This document shows positions 16,480 through 25,401 of a DNA stretch of 64,000 nucleotides, piece by piece. Numbering within the stretch: the first letter of the stretch is position 1; each line of letters starts with the position of its first letter. The translations under genes were made by a program, and so were the position numbers. The stretch is from assembly GCF_018130245.1 (NCBI RefSeq), contig NZ_JAFCKP010000009.1:167232-231231 (forward strand), given 5' to 3'. This DNA comes from Bradyrhizobium sp. SZCCT0231 (GTDB taxonomy: Bacteria; Pseudomonadota; Alphaproteobacteria; Rhizobiales; Xanthobacteraceae). Below the pieces are notes generated by a model. It was not told the DNA's origin, searched no databases, and saw nothing but the letters and a program-made list of their open reading frames with translations.

Positions 16480-17703
16480 TTACCGCTCGTCCGCGATCAC
16501 CTTGCCGTCGTTCGGCAGCGCGCCGGGGCCGACCAGCTCGACCGTGCCGCCGAGTTTCGTCACGGCGCGCAGAGTGCCGGCGATCTCTTCGCGTAGCGCT
16601 TCGCTCGCGGCTGTCGTTTCCGCCTTCAACGTCATTGCGTCGGTTTCGCCTTGGCGCGTCACGACGAGGCGTAGTCTTCCGAGCGCAGAATGGCGCTTGC
16701 CGATCTCGGCGACCTGCTCGGGCCGGACGAACATGCCCTTGATCTTGGTGGTCTGGTCGGCGCGGCCCATCCAACCCTTGATGCGCATATTGGTGCGCCC
16801 GCATGGACTCGTGCCGGGCAAGGCTGCGGTGAGGTCGCCGAGCGCGAGCCGGATCCAGGGATGGTGCGGGTCGAGCGAAGTCACGACGATCTCGCCGACG
16901 TCGCCCGGCGCTACCGGATCCCCGGTGCCGGGCTTGACGATCTCCAGGATCAGGTCCTCGTTCACGACCATGCCTTCGCGCGCCTCGGTCTCGAACGCGA
17001 TGAGGCCGAGATCGGCGGTGCCGAAGGCCTGGTAGGCGTCGATGCCGCGGGCCTTGATCTCGGCCTGGAGCGAGGGCGGGAACGCGGCGCCCGAAACCAG
17101 CCCGCGCTTGATCGAGGAGATGTCACGGCCGGCGCTTGCCGCGGCATCGAGCAGGATCTTCAGGAAGTCCGGCGTGCCGCTATAGCCGACTGGCCGGTAG
17201 GCCTCGATCAGCTCGAATTGCTGTTCTGTATTGCCGGGGCCGGCCGGGATCACCGCGCAGCCGAGCGCGCGCGCCGACGCATCGAAGATGAAACCTCCGG
17301 GGGTGAGATGGTAGCTGAAGGTATTGAGGACGATGTCGTCGGGACGGAACCCGGCTGCGAAAAGCGCCCTTGCGCCGCGCCAGGGATCAGCCTGCCGCCC
17401 TTCCGGCTCGAAGATCGGGCCGGGGGAGGTGAAGAGGCGGGCGAACGAGCCAGGCGCCCCCGCCACGAACCCTCCGAAGGGCGCCGAGGCCTTGTGCAGG
17501 GCGGGCAGTTCCGATTTGCGCAACACCGGCAGGCCCGCCAGAGCCGCCCTGGAGGTCACGGCGGCGGGATCAACCCCTTTGAGCCGCTCGGCATAGGCAG
17601 GGGCGGCCATGGCGGCTCGCAGCACCTCCGGGAGGCGGGCGAACAGGTCGGCCTCGCGCGCGGCCTGCTCACGCGTCTCGCGGGCGTCGAAATGGGCGGT
17701 CAT
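16480..17703 (-). CDS. PaaK-like AMP-forming CoA ligase / adenylate-forming enzyme
   Basis: A 407-residue protein of the phenylacetate-CoA ligase (PaaK) group of adenylate-forming enzymes. The N-terminal part has the AYAERLKGVDPAAV-type helix seen in this group, the centre has YSGTPDFL and an AFGTADLG motif that matches the family Y-x-T-E/A-x-x-x core region, and the C-terminal part GRADQTTKIKGMFVRPEQV fits the hinge and lid region. It is slightly shorter than typical PaaK (about 430). It should activate an aryl or other carboxylic acid. It starts 26 bases from the divergent AGE-family gene. The substrate is not evident, and no other phenylacetate-degradation gene is present. Confidence 0.8.
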   Translation of the reverse strand: MTAHFDARETREQAAREADLFARLPEVLRAAMAAPAYAERLKGVDPAAVTSRAALAGLPVLRKSELPALHKASAPFGGFVAGAPGSFARLFTSPGPIFEPEGRQADPWRGARALFAAGFRPDDIVLNTFSYHLTPGGFIFDASARALGCAVIPAGPGNTEQQFELIEAYRPVGYSGTPDFLKILLDAAASAGRDISSIKRGLVSGAAFPPSLQAEIKARGIDAYQAFGTADLGLIAFETEAREGMVVNEDLILEIVKPGTGDPVAPGDVGEIVVTSLDPHHPWIRLALGDLTAALPGTSPCGRTNMRIKGWMGRADQTTKIKGMFVRPEQVAEIGKRHSALGRLRLVVTRQGETDAMTLKAETTAASEALREEIAGTLRAVTKLGGTVELVGPGALPNDGKVIADER

Positions 17704-17789
17704 GGCTGTACTTTCCGTGTTGGCATCCGTTGCGCGCCGCCACCGTCATGGCTATCAGACCGCCATTGGCTAGGCTTGAAGGGGACCCG

Positions 17790-18941
17790 ATGGCGGACGA
17801 AGGAATCATTGCGGCGGACGAGGCGTCGAGCGTCGTCGCGCGCCTGAAGCGCCGCATGATCGACGAGGCGCTGCCGCTGTGGTCGACGGTCGGCTGGGAT
17901 CACGCCGCAGGCGGCTTCATCGACAGGCTGCACCGCGATGGCGCGGCGGATGCGGCCGCGCCCCGGCGCGTGTTTGTGCAGGCCCGCCAGATCTGGTGCT
18001 ATGCCAAGGCCGCACAGATGGGTTGGTATCCCGAGGGGCGTGCCATCGCGCTGAAGGGGCTGGAGCATCTGCTGGCCAGAGCGAAGGCGCCCGACGGCCG
18101 GCCCGGCTACGTGCACCGGCTGACGCCGGACGGATCGGTGCTGGATGCCCGGCGCGATGCCTATGATCATGCCTTCATCCTGTTTGCTCTCGCCAGCGTC
18201 TATGCGCTCGACCAGGATGCGCAGGTCCGCGCCGAGATCGACGCGCTGCTCGCCTTCCTCGACGGCCATCTGCGCTCGCCGCATGGCGGCGTTCACGAAG
18301 GCCTTCCGGTTTCGCTGCCGCGCCGGCAGAATCCGCACATGCATCTGTTCGAGGCGATGATCGCGTGCTTCGAGGCGACCCACGATCTGTCGTTCCAGAA
18401 CCGTGCCGGAGAATTCTTCGCACTGTTCCTGGCCAATCTCTACGACAAGCAGAAGGGCATCCTGACCGAGTATTTCGAGGAGGACTGGTCGAAGATCGAG
18501 CCGGTCAGTGTCGAGCCGGGCCACCAGGCGGAATGGGTCTGGCTGCTGAAGGGATTTGAGCGCATCACGGGTTGTCCGACAGGGCAGCGGCGCGCCGAGC
18601 TGCTGGCGACCGCGCTGCGCTACCGCGACGAGGCGACGGGCTGCCTGATCGACGAAGGGGACGACGTCGGCAACATCCGCCGCAGCACGCGCCGGCTGTG
18701 GCCGCAGACCGAGATCGCGAAGGCGTGGATCGCGCAAGCCGAGTCCGGCGAGGCGGGTGCGGCGGATGAGGCGCGCGCGGCACTGGTGCGGCTCGAACGG
18801 CATTATCTCAGCCATCCCGTGAAGGGCGGCTGGTACGACCAGTTCGATCGCGACGGCAAATCGCTGATCGACACCATTCCTGCCTCGTCGTTCTATCATG
18901 TTCTCTGCGCGGTCACGGAAGCGGAGCAGGTGCTGGGCTAG
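17790..18941 (+). CDS. AGE-family (N-acylglucosamine 2-epimerase / mannose isomerase type) protein
   Basis: A 383-residue alpha/alpha-barrel epimerase-isomerase of the AGE family. Conserved pieces include W-x-x-x-Q-A-R at residues about 66-75 (VFVQARQIWCY), YDHAF in the first half, N-P-H-M-H-L-F-E-A, E-P-G-H-Q-x-E-W (central His), and W-P-Q-T-E-x-x-K-A near the end. These fit enzymes that epimerise N-acylglucosamine or isomerise mannose/fructose. The ATG at 17790 has AAGGGGA five bases upstream, better than the frame opening at 17730. It converges on livF with a 12-base gap. A role in supplying ManNAc-type or mannose sugars for the nearby glycan genes is possible but not shown. Confidence 0.82.
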   Translation: MADEGIIAADEASSVVARLKRRMIDEALPLWSTVGWDHAAGGFIDRLHRDGAADAAAPRRVFVQARQIWCYAKAAQMGWYPEGRAIALKGLEHLLARAKAPDGRPGYVHRLTPDGSVLDARRDAYDHAFILFALASVYALDQDAQVRAEIDALLAFLDGHLRSPHGGVHEGLPVSLPRRQNPHMHLFEAMIACFEATHDLSFQNRAGEFFALFLANLYDKQKGILTEYFEEDWSKIEPVSVEPGHQAEWVWLLKGFERITGCPTGQRRAELLATALRYRDEATGCLIDEGDDVGNIRRSTRRLWPQTEIAKAWIAQAESGEAGAADEARAALVRLERHYLSHPVKGGWYDQFDRDGKSLIDTIPASSFYHVLCAVTEAEQVLG

Positions 18942-18953
18942 GTTCTTTGTGGA

Positions 18954-19793
18954 TCACAGCCAGCGCTTGCGCCGCTTGAAGCTCTTGAGATTTTTGAAGC
19001 TCTTGCGCTGGTCGCCGGCGCCGCCGAGGTAGAATTCCTTGACGTCCTCGTTGTCGCGCAATTCGTCCGCGGTGCCGTCGAGCACGACCTTGCCCTGTTC
19101 CATGATATAGCCGTGGCTCGCCACCGACAGCGCGGCGCGCGCATTCTGCTCGACCAGCAAGATAGTGACGCCGAGATCACGGTTGATCTTCTGGATGATG
19201 GAGAACACCTCCTTCACCAGCAGTGGCGACAGGCCCATCGACGGCTCGTCCATCAGGATCATCTTCGGGCGCGCCATCAGCGCGCGGCCGATCGCGAGCA
19301 TCTGCTGCTCGCCGCCGGAGAGATAGCCGGCAAGGCCGGTGCGCTCCTTCAGGCGCGGGAAATAGTTGAAGACCATGTCGAGATCGGCATCGACCTCGCG
19401 GTCCCTACGGGTGAAGGCGCCGAGCTTGAGGTTCTCCAGCGACGTCATGTCGGCGACGATGCGCCGGCCCTCCATCACCTGGAAGATGCCGCGGCGGACG
19501 ATCTTGTCGGGATCGATGCCGTTGATGCGCTCGCCCTCGAACAGGATCTCGCCGCGCGTCACCTCGCCGTCCTCGGTCTTGAGCAACCCGGAGATCGCCT
19601 TCAGCGTCGTCGACTTGCCGGCGCCGTTGGCCCCCAGCAGTGCCACGATCGCGCCCTTGGGCACGTCGAGGCTGAGGCCGCGCAGCACCAGGATGACGTC
19701 GTCATAGACGACCTCGATGTTGCGCACGCCGAGGAGGGGCGGTGCGGGGACGATGCTGGGAGAGGGACGAACGGATTCAGCGGTCTCTATCAT
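18954..19793 (-). CDS. livF: Branched-chain amino acid type ABC transporter ATP-binding protein (LivF)
   Basis: A 279-residue ABC ATPase of the LivF type: Walker A GANGAGKST (54-62), signature YLSGGEQQML, Walker B MILMDEPS and the H-like region of VEQNA. An unusual lysine/arginine-rich tail (about the last 18 residues) follows the standard domain. It is the last gene of the minus-strand operon livG - acyl-CoA ligase - livH - livM - binding protein - livF, and lies 161 bases after the binding-protein gene, the gap being filled by a dispersed repeat. It pairs with LivG to power import by the LivH/LivM channel. Confidence 0.92.
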   Translation of the reverse strand: MIETAESVRPSPSIVPAPPLLGVRNIEVVYDDVILVLRGLSLDVPKGAIVALLGANGAGKSTTLKAISGLLKTEDGEVTRGEILFEGERINGIDPDKIVRRGIFQVMEGRRIVADMTSLENLKLGAFTRRDREVDADLDMVFNYFPRLKERTGLAGYLSGGEQQMLAIGRALMARPKMILMDEPSMGLSPLLVKEVFSIIQKINRDLGVTILLVEQNARAALSVASHGYIMEQGKVVLDGTADELRDNEDVKEFYLGGAGDQRKSFKNLKSFKRRKRWL

Positions 19794-19808
19794 GCTTTGT
19801 TACTCCGC

Positions 19809-19930
19809 TGTCGTCGCCCGGCTTGACCGGGCGACCCAGTATTCCAGAGACGCCTGAGATTCACGGAGAAGCCGCGGCGTACTGGATCCCCCGCTCCAGT
19901 GCGCAATGCGCACGAGGCGGGGGATGACAG
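19809..19930. repeat. Dispersed intergenic repeat with nested hairpins
   Basis: Three nested or adjacent stems are visible: gtcgcccgg/ccgggcgac around 19813-19835, gtgcgc/gcgcac at 19899-19913, and atcccccgc/gcgggggat flanking the latter. This composite is a familiar Bradyrhizobium intergenic repeat. It separates the binding-protein gene from livF and may lower or stabilise parts of the transcript. Confidence 0.7.
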
Positions 19931-19954
19931 TTGTGTTGGGGGAAACGGCGTGGC

Positions 19955-21235
19955 TCACCACCCCAGCCATTCCGGCTTGCGCGGCAGCTCGACCGTCTTG
20001 ACCTTCTCGAGCTTGATCGTGCCCTTGGCCATGAGGTCGTTGAGGTCGCCGTCGGTCGCGCCCGACACCTTGGTGCGATAGAGATCGACCTTGAGCGTGC
20101 CGCGATGGTCCTTGCCGGTCCAGGTTGAGGGATTGCAGACGCCGTCCATGCCGGCCGGCACCCAGTCCTTCTTCTGGTAGAAGCCCTTGGCGACGTTCTC
20201 GCCGGTGGCGCCGCCGTTCTTGGCGGCCCAGTCGAGCGCTTCCCTGGTGTAGAGCGCGCTACAGACGCCGGCGATGTAGTGCACCGGGCGATAGGCCTTG
20301 CCGCTCGCATCCGACATCTTCGAGATTTCCATCACCGTCTTCATGCCCGGCGCGTTGCCGCCCCAGGTCACCGCCGTGCGCAGGGGGAACACGACTCCGT
20401 CGGCCGCGTCGGCCGCTGTCTTGGCGGCATTCTCGTCCATGCCCCAGACATTGCCGAGGAACTGCACGTCCACGCCGGCGGCCTTGCAGGCCTTCAGCAC
20501 TGAGATGTTGGAGGCAGCGGTGTTGCCGAGATAGGCGTAGTTGGCGCCGGAGCTCTTCAGGCTGAGGCACTGCGCGGAGTAGTCGCCGGGCGTCAGCGCG
20601 AACACGATCGGCGGCAGCACTTCGAAGCCGAGCTCGTTGGCGATCGCCTCGCCGGCCGCCTTCGGCGCATTCGGATAGGGATGATTGCCGCCCATATGGA
20701 CGAATTTGGGCTTGCCGCTCTTGCCCTTGGCCTTCCAATCCTCGGCGGCCCAGGTCACCAATGCGCGCATCGCATCCGAGTAGCTGGGGCCGTAGAAGAA
20801 GTTGTAGGGGGCGGGCTTGGCCTTTCCGCTCACGCCTTCCGGATCGGTCAGCGCCGCCGCGTAGGAGGCGGAGACGTAGGGAATCTTGTCCTGTGCGACG
20901 AAGCCGGTCAGCGCTTCGGTGTCCGCGGTGCCCCAGCCCATGATCGCGGCAACCTTCTCGCCACCAGACCATTTCTTGTAGAGCGCGATCGCGCGCGGCA
21001 CCTGGTAGCCGTAGTCGTTGCTGTCGAGATTGACCTGCTTGCCGCCGATACCGCCGTTCTTGTTGATCCAGGCAAACGTGTCGGCCACGGCTTGGCCATA
21101 AGGCGTGCCGACGTCCGAGGTCGCACCGGAATAGTCGGCGAGATGGCCAACCGCGATCTGCGCCTGCGCGCTGGCCGCAAAGCCTGCGATCGCAAACGCG
21201 AGGGAAGCGGTGCTCAAAAGGGATTTTGTCTTCAT
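19955..21235 (-). CDS. Periplasmic substrate-binding protein of a Liv-type ABC transporter
   Basis: A 426-residue secreted binding protein (Peripla_BP_6 / Leu-Ile-Val receptor type). The signal peptide covers about residues 1-25 with a basic start, hydrophobic core and A-Q-A cleavage site. The mature start, QIAVGHLADYSGATSDVG, is the common first lobe of this family. It is longer than LivJ/LivK (about 370) and belongs to the subgroup found next to acyl-CoA ligase genes. The ligand is probably not an amino acid in view of the ligase in the operon; an aromatic or other organic acid is a reasonable guess. It follows livM by 43 bases. Confidence 0.88.
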   Translation of the reverse strand: MKTKSLLSTASLAFAIAGFAASAQAQIAVGHLADYSGATSDVGTPYGQAVADTFAWINKNGGIGGKQVNLDSNDYGYQVPRAIALYKKWSGGEKVAAIMGWGTADTEALTGFVAQDKIPYVSASYAAALTDPEGVSGKAKPAPYNFFYGPSYSDAMRALVTWAAEDWKAKGKSGKPKFVHMGGNHPYPNAPKAAGEAIANELGFEVLPPIVFALTPGDYSAQCLSLKSSGANYAYLGNTAASNISVLKACKAAGVDVQFLGNVWGMDENAAKTAADAADGVVFPLRTAVTWGGNAPGMKTVMEISKMSDASGKAYRPVHYIAGVCSALYTREALDWAAKNGGATGENVAKGFYQKKDWVPAGMDGVCNPSTWTGKDHRGTLKVDLYRTKVSGATDGDLNDLMAKGTIKLEKVKTVELPRKPEWLGW

Positions 21236-21278
21236 GGGTTGGTTCCTCCTGTTATCGTTAAAGTGAAGTCGCCCGCGC

Positions 21279-22352
21279 TCAATGCGAGAACGGGTAGAGT
21301 TTCCAGTAGGCCTTGATCTGTCGCCAGCGATGCGCGAGCCCGTCCGGCTCGAACATCAGAAACGCGATGATGATGAGCCCGATCGAGATCTCGCGCAGGA
21401 AGGTGATGTTGGTGTTGAGCGACAGCGCCTTGTCGATCGCGCCGCCCTTCAAATGCAGGCTGATCCATTCCATCGACTCCGGCAGCAGCACGACGAAGGC
21501 GGTGCCCATCAGCGTGCCCATGATCGAGCCGGTGCCGCCGATGATGATCATGGCGAGGAACAGGATCGAGCGCTCGATGCCGAAGCCTTCCTGCGACACG
21601 ACGAGTTGGTAGTGCGCATAGAGCGCGCCTGCAATGCCGGCGAAGAAGGCGGCAAGGCCGAACGACAATGTGCGGTACTTGGTGAGGTTGATGCCCATGA
21701 TCTCGGCGGAGAGATAATGGTCGCGGATCGCCACCAGCGCGCGGCCGTCGCGCGTGCGCATCAGGTTGGTGACGAGGATGTAGCTCAAGAGCACATAAGC
21801 CAGCACGACGTAGAAATACTGCTTGTCGCCGCGTAGCGTGTAGCCGAAGATCGAGAACGGCTCGGCGCTCGCCGGCACCGAGCCGCCGGAGAACCATTCG
21901 GCGCGCGAGAAGAAGTCGAGCAGGATGTATTGCGCGGCCAGCGTCGCGATGACGAGGTAGAGGCCCTTCAGCCGCGCTGCCGGGATACCGAAGATCAGCC
22001 CGACCAGCGCGGTGACGACGCCCGCGAGCGGGATCGCGAAGAACACCGGGATCGGCGCGTTATTCGAGATATAGGCCGAGGTGAAGGCGCCGAGCAGGAA
22101 GAAGGCGGCGTGTCCGATCGAGATCTGGCCGGTGAAGCCGACCAGGATGTTGAGGCCGAGTGCCGCGATCGAGAAGATGCCGATCTGGATCAGGATGCTG
22201 AGCCAGTAGCCGCTGAAGAATTGCGGCGCCAGGCAGAGGAGCAGCACGCCCGCAATCGCGAAGTTGCGGCTGGTGGTGGTCGGGAAGATCGTGGTGTCGG
22301 CCGCGTAGGAGGTGCGGAAATCACCAGCGGGGATGAGGGCAGGGCCGGCCAT
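21279..22352 (-). CDS. livM: Liv-type ABC transporter permease (LivM)
   Basis: A 357-residue permease with about 9-10 transmembrane helices. The family signature GFTGQISIGHAAFFLLGAF is at about residues 71-89 and the cytoplasmic coupling stretch TRDGRALVAIRDHYLSAEIMG sits in the middle. Three bases separate it from livH, so the two are co-translated. With LivH it forms the membrane channel of the importer. Confidence 0.92.
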   Translation of the reverse strand: MAGPALIPAGDFRTSYAADTTIFPTTTSRNFAIAGVLLLCLAPQFFSGYWLSILIQIGIFSIAALGLNILVGFTGQISIGHAAFFLLGAFTSAYISNNAPIPVFFAIPLAGVVTALVGLIFGIPAARLKGLYLVIATLAAQYILLDFFSRAEWFSGGSVPASAEPFSIFGYTLRGDKQYFYVVLAYVLLSYILVTNLMRTRDGRALVAIRDHYLSAEIMGINLTKYRTLSFGLAAFFAGIAGALYAHYQLVVSQEGFGIERSILFLAMIIIGGTGSIMGTLMGTAFVVLLPESMEWISLHLKGGAIDKALSLNTNITFLREISIGLIIIAFLMFEPDGLAHRWRQIKAYWKLYPFSH

Positions 22353-22355
22353 GGG

Positions 22356-23249
22356 TCAGATCCGCTCGATGTCGTGGGTGCCGAACAGGCCGTAGGGCTT
22401 GATCATCAGCACGATGATGAGGACGTAGAACGGCGCGATCTCGTAGAGATTGCCCCAGTGCAGATACTCGCTGTCGACATATTGGGCGACGTTCTCGAGC
22501 AGCCCGATGATGATGCCGCCGAGCACGGCGCCGCCGACGGAATCAAGCCCGCCGAGGATCGCCGCTGGAAACACCTTGATGCCGTAGGCGGCAAGGCCCG
22601 AGGAGACGCCGTTGACGACCGCGACGACGACGCCGGCGACGGCCGACACCGTCGCCGAGATCGCCCAGGCCATCGCGAACACGCTCTTGACGGAAATGCC
22701 GAGCGACTGCGCGACCTGCTGGTTGAACGCGGTGGCACGCATCGCAAGACCGTACTTCGAAGCGCGGAAGAACCAGGCCATGCCGATCATCATCGCGACC
22801 GAGACGACGAGGCTCATCACATAGACGGTCTGGATCTGGAGGCCGAACAGGCTGACCGACTGGCTCTCGAACACGCGCGGGAACGGCTGCGGGTTGACGC
22901 CGAACATCCATTTCAGGGTGGCCTGGAGCACGGTCGAGAGGCCGATCGTCACCATGATCACCGAGATGATCGGCTCGCCGATCATCGGCCGCAGGATCAG
23001 GACCTGGACCGCGATGCCGAACACGAACATGAACACCAGGGTGATCGGCATGCCGATCCAGAACGGGACCTGGTATTTCGCCAGCAGCGCCCAGCACACC
23101 CAGGCGCCGACCAGCAGCAATTCCCCTTGAGCGAAATTGACGACCTGCGTCGCCTTGTAGATCAGCACGAACGACATCGCGACCACGCCATAGAGCGTAC
23201 CGACCACGAGGCCGTTGACCAGGAGCTGGATGAGGAAGGCGGTGTTCAT
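22356..23249 (-). CDS. livH: Liv-type ABC transporter permease (LivH)
   Basis: A 297-residue permease with about 8 transmembrane helices. NGLVVGTLYGVVAMSFVLIY at the N-terminus and VVNFAQGELLLVGAW are typical of LivH, and the coupling region MRATAFNQQVAQSLGISV is present. The gene starts 220 bases downstream of the acyl-CoA ligase stop; the gap holds a long inverted repeat, so transcription may be attenuated there. Confidence 0.92.
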   Translation of the reverse strand: MNTAFLIQLLVNGLVVGTLYGVVAMSFVLIYKATQVVNFAQGELLLVGAWVCWALLAKYQVPFWIGMPITLVFMFVFGIAVQVLILRPMIGEPIISVIMVTIGLSTVLQATLKWMFGVNPQPFPRVFESQSVSLFGLQIQTVYVMSLVVSVAMMIGMAWFFRASKYGLAMRATAFNQQVAQSLGISVKSVFAMAWAISATVSAVAGVVVAVVNGVSSGLAAYGIKVFPAAILGGLDSVGGAVLGGIIIGLLENVAQYVDSEYLHWGNLYEIAPFYVLIIVLMIKPYGLFGTHDIERI

Positions 23250-23285
23250 GCAGTGATGCTCGCTGATAAATCCGGCGCGCTCTTC

Positions 23286-23431
23286 CCCTCTCCCCTTGTG
23301 GGAGAGGGTGGCTTCGCGAAGCGAAGCCGGGTGAGGGGTTGTCTCGGCAGGGAAGGTGCAGAGAGAGGACCCCTCACCCGGGTGAGGGTGGGGCGAGCTG
23401 CGGAGATGTCCTCTCCCACAAGGGGAGAGGG
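23286..23431. repeat. Long inverted repeat with 22-base perfect arms
   Basis: The 22-base arm at 23286-23307 (starts ccctctccccttgtgg) is the exact reverse complement of 23410-23431. Between them lies an 18-base perfect palindrome at 23371-23388 (ccctcacccgggtgaggg). It sits between the acyl-CoA ligase and livH. The same style of element occurs at 32727-32841. Confidence 0.9.
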
Positions 23432-23469
23432 CGCATCGACGGGCAGCGCGCGCTTGGCTGGACGCAGGT

Positions 23470-25401
23470 TCACTCCGCAGCCTCCGCCATGTGCCCTTGT
23501 CCGCCCAGATCCACCACGCGCAGCGTCGTGCGTACCCTCTGCGTGGTGCCGTCCTGGAAGCGGATCACGGTGTCGACGGGGATGTCGGCATCGCCGCGGT
23601 AGATCGCGTCGATGATGCCTTCGTACTTCTCGTTGATGACGCCGCGGCGCACCTTTCTCGTGCGGGTGAGCTCGCCGTCGTCCGCATCGAGCTCCTTGTA
23701 GAGCAACAGGAAGCGCGCGATGCGCTGGGCCGGCGGCAGCGTGGCGTTGACGGTCTCGACCTCCTTCTGCAGCAGTGCGTAGACTTCAGGCCGTGAGGCG
23801 AGATCGCTGTAGGTCGTGAAGGAGAGGCGGTTCTTCTCCGCCCATTTCGAGATGATGGAATAGCGGATGCAGATCATTGCGGCGAGCGCGTCGCGGCCGG
23901 CGCCAAGCACCACGGCTTCCGCGATATAGGGCGAGAATTTCAGCTTGTTCTCGATGAATTGCGGCGAGAAGCGTTCGCCGCGCGATGTCTCGGCGAGATC
24001 CTTGATGCGATCGATGACGACGAGCTGCTGGTTCGCGTTGAAATAGCCGGCGTCGCCCGACAGCATCCAGCCGTCCCGGATGTCGGCGACGCTGGCCTCG
24101 GGGTTCTTGTAGTACCCCAGGAACATGTTCGGGTGCCGCACCACGATCTCGCCGACGCCGTGGACGTCGGCATTGTCGATGCGGATCTCGACGCTGTCGG
24201 CCATCGGCACGCCGGTGGTGTCAGGATCGACCTTGCCCTCGGGATGCAGCGTGTAGGCGCCCAAAAGCTCGGTCTGGCCGTAAAGCGTGCGCAGCGGCAC
24301 GCCCATGGCCTGGAAGAACTTGAAGGTATCAGGCCCCAGCGCCGCGCCGCCGGTGGCGGCCGAGCGCAGGCGGGTGAAGCCGAGGCGGTCGCGCAGCGCG
24401 CGGAACAGGATCGCATCGGCAAAGCCGGAGCGCTTGCCCTGCTCGAGCGCGGCAAGGCCGCTCTTCATGCCGACATCGAACAGGCGCTGCTTGAAGGGCG
24501 TCGCATCCATCACCTTGGCGCGGACGTCGGCGGCGATCGATTCCCAGACGCGGGGCGCGAACAGCACGAAGGTCGGTGCGATCTCGCGCAGATCGTTCAT
24601 CATCGTGTCGGGCTCTTCGACGAAGTTGATCTTCATCCGGCACAAGAGGCCTTTGCCGAGCACGTAGACCTGCTCCATGATCCACGGCAGCGGCAGCACC
24701 GAGACGTATTCGTCGTCGGGCCCCTTCGGATCGAAGGCGAGATAGGTGGCGCAATGGCCGAGCACGCGGCCGGCGGCGAGCATCGCGAGCTTCGGATGCG
24801 AGGTGGTGCCCGACGTCGTGCAGAGGATCGCAACGTCCTCGCCCTTGGTCGCATCGACGAGCCTGTCATAAAGCTCCGGCTCGCGCGCTGCGCGGGCGCG
24901 GCCGAGCTCGGCGAACTTCTCCGCCGACATCAGCCTGGGATCGTCATATTTCCGCATGCCGCGCGGATCGGAATAGATGATGTGCTTCAGCTTCGGCACG
25001 CGCTCGGCAAGGGTGAGCAGCTTGTCGACCTGCTCCTCGTCCTCGGCGAAGACCAGCTGGGCCTCGCCATAGTTGAGGAGATAGGAGGCCTCCTCGTCCA
25101 GCACGTCGCGATAGAGCCCGAGGCTCAGTCCGCCGATCGCGTGGGTTGCGACCTCCGCCGCGACCCAGTCCGGCCGGTTGTCGCCGATGATGCCGATGAC
25201 ATCACCGCGACCAAGACCGAGTTCGACCAGGCCGAGCGCGAAATCGCGCACCCGTGTCTGGTAGTCGTTCCAGGTGAAGATGCGCCAGAGCCCGAGATCC
25301 TTCTCGCGCAGCGCGATCTCGTTGCCGTGCTCCCTGGCATTGAGCCGGAGCATCTTCGGATAGGTGTCGGCCTGCGCGACGCGGCCTGCATAATCCATCA
25401 T
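23470..25401 (-). CDS. AMP-dependent acyl-CoA synthetase/ligase (FadD-like)
   Basis: A 643-residue adenylate-forming acyl-CoA ligase. The ATP loop TTSGTTSHPK is at about 195-204, LYGQTE follows mid-protein, and GDAGYF plus IDRIKDLAET form the hinge region. It starts with ATGA overlapping the stop of livG, so it is translationally coupled; a longer open frame upstream only reflects chance openness across livG. The position between livG and livH is unusual for amino acid transport and implies that the imported compound is a carboxylic acid that is activated to a CoA thioester on entry. Its long-chain ligase-like sequence does not fix the substrate. Confidence 0.9.
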   Translation of the reverse strand: MMDYAGRVAQADTYPKMLRLNAREHGNEIALREKDLGLWRIFTWNDYQTRVRDFALGLVELGLGRGDVIGIIGDNRPDWVAAEVATHAIGGLSLGLYRDVLDEEASYLLNYGEAQLVFAEDEEQVDKLLTLAERVPKLKHIIYSDPRGMRKYDDPRLMSAEKFAELGRARAAREPELYDRLVDATKGEDVAILCTTSGTTSHPKLAMLAAGRVLGHCATYLAFDPKGPDDEYVSVLPLPWIMEQVYVLGKGLLCRMKINFVEEPDTMMNDLREIAPTFVLFAPRVWESIAADVRAKVMDATPFKQRLFDVGMKSGLAALEQGKRSGFADAILFRALRDRLGFTRLRSAATGGAALGPDTFKFFQAMGVPLRTLYGQTELLGAYTLHPEGKVDPDTTGVPMADSVEIRIDNADVHGVGEIVVRHPNMFLGYYKNPEASVADIRDGWMLSGDAGYFNANQQLVVIDRIKDLAETSRGERFSPQFIENKLKFSPYIAEAVVLGAGRDALAAMICIRYSIISKWAEKNRLSFTTYSDLASRPEVYALLQKEVETVNATLPPAQRIARFLLLYKELDADDGELTRTRKVRRGVINEKYEGIIDAIYRGDADIPVDTVIRFQDGTTQRVRTTLRVVDLGGQGHMAEAAE

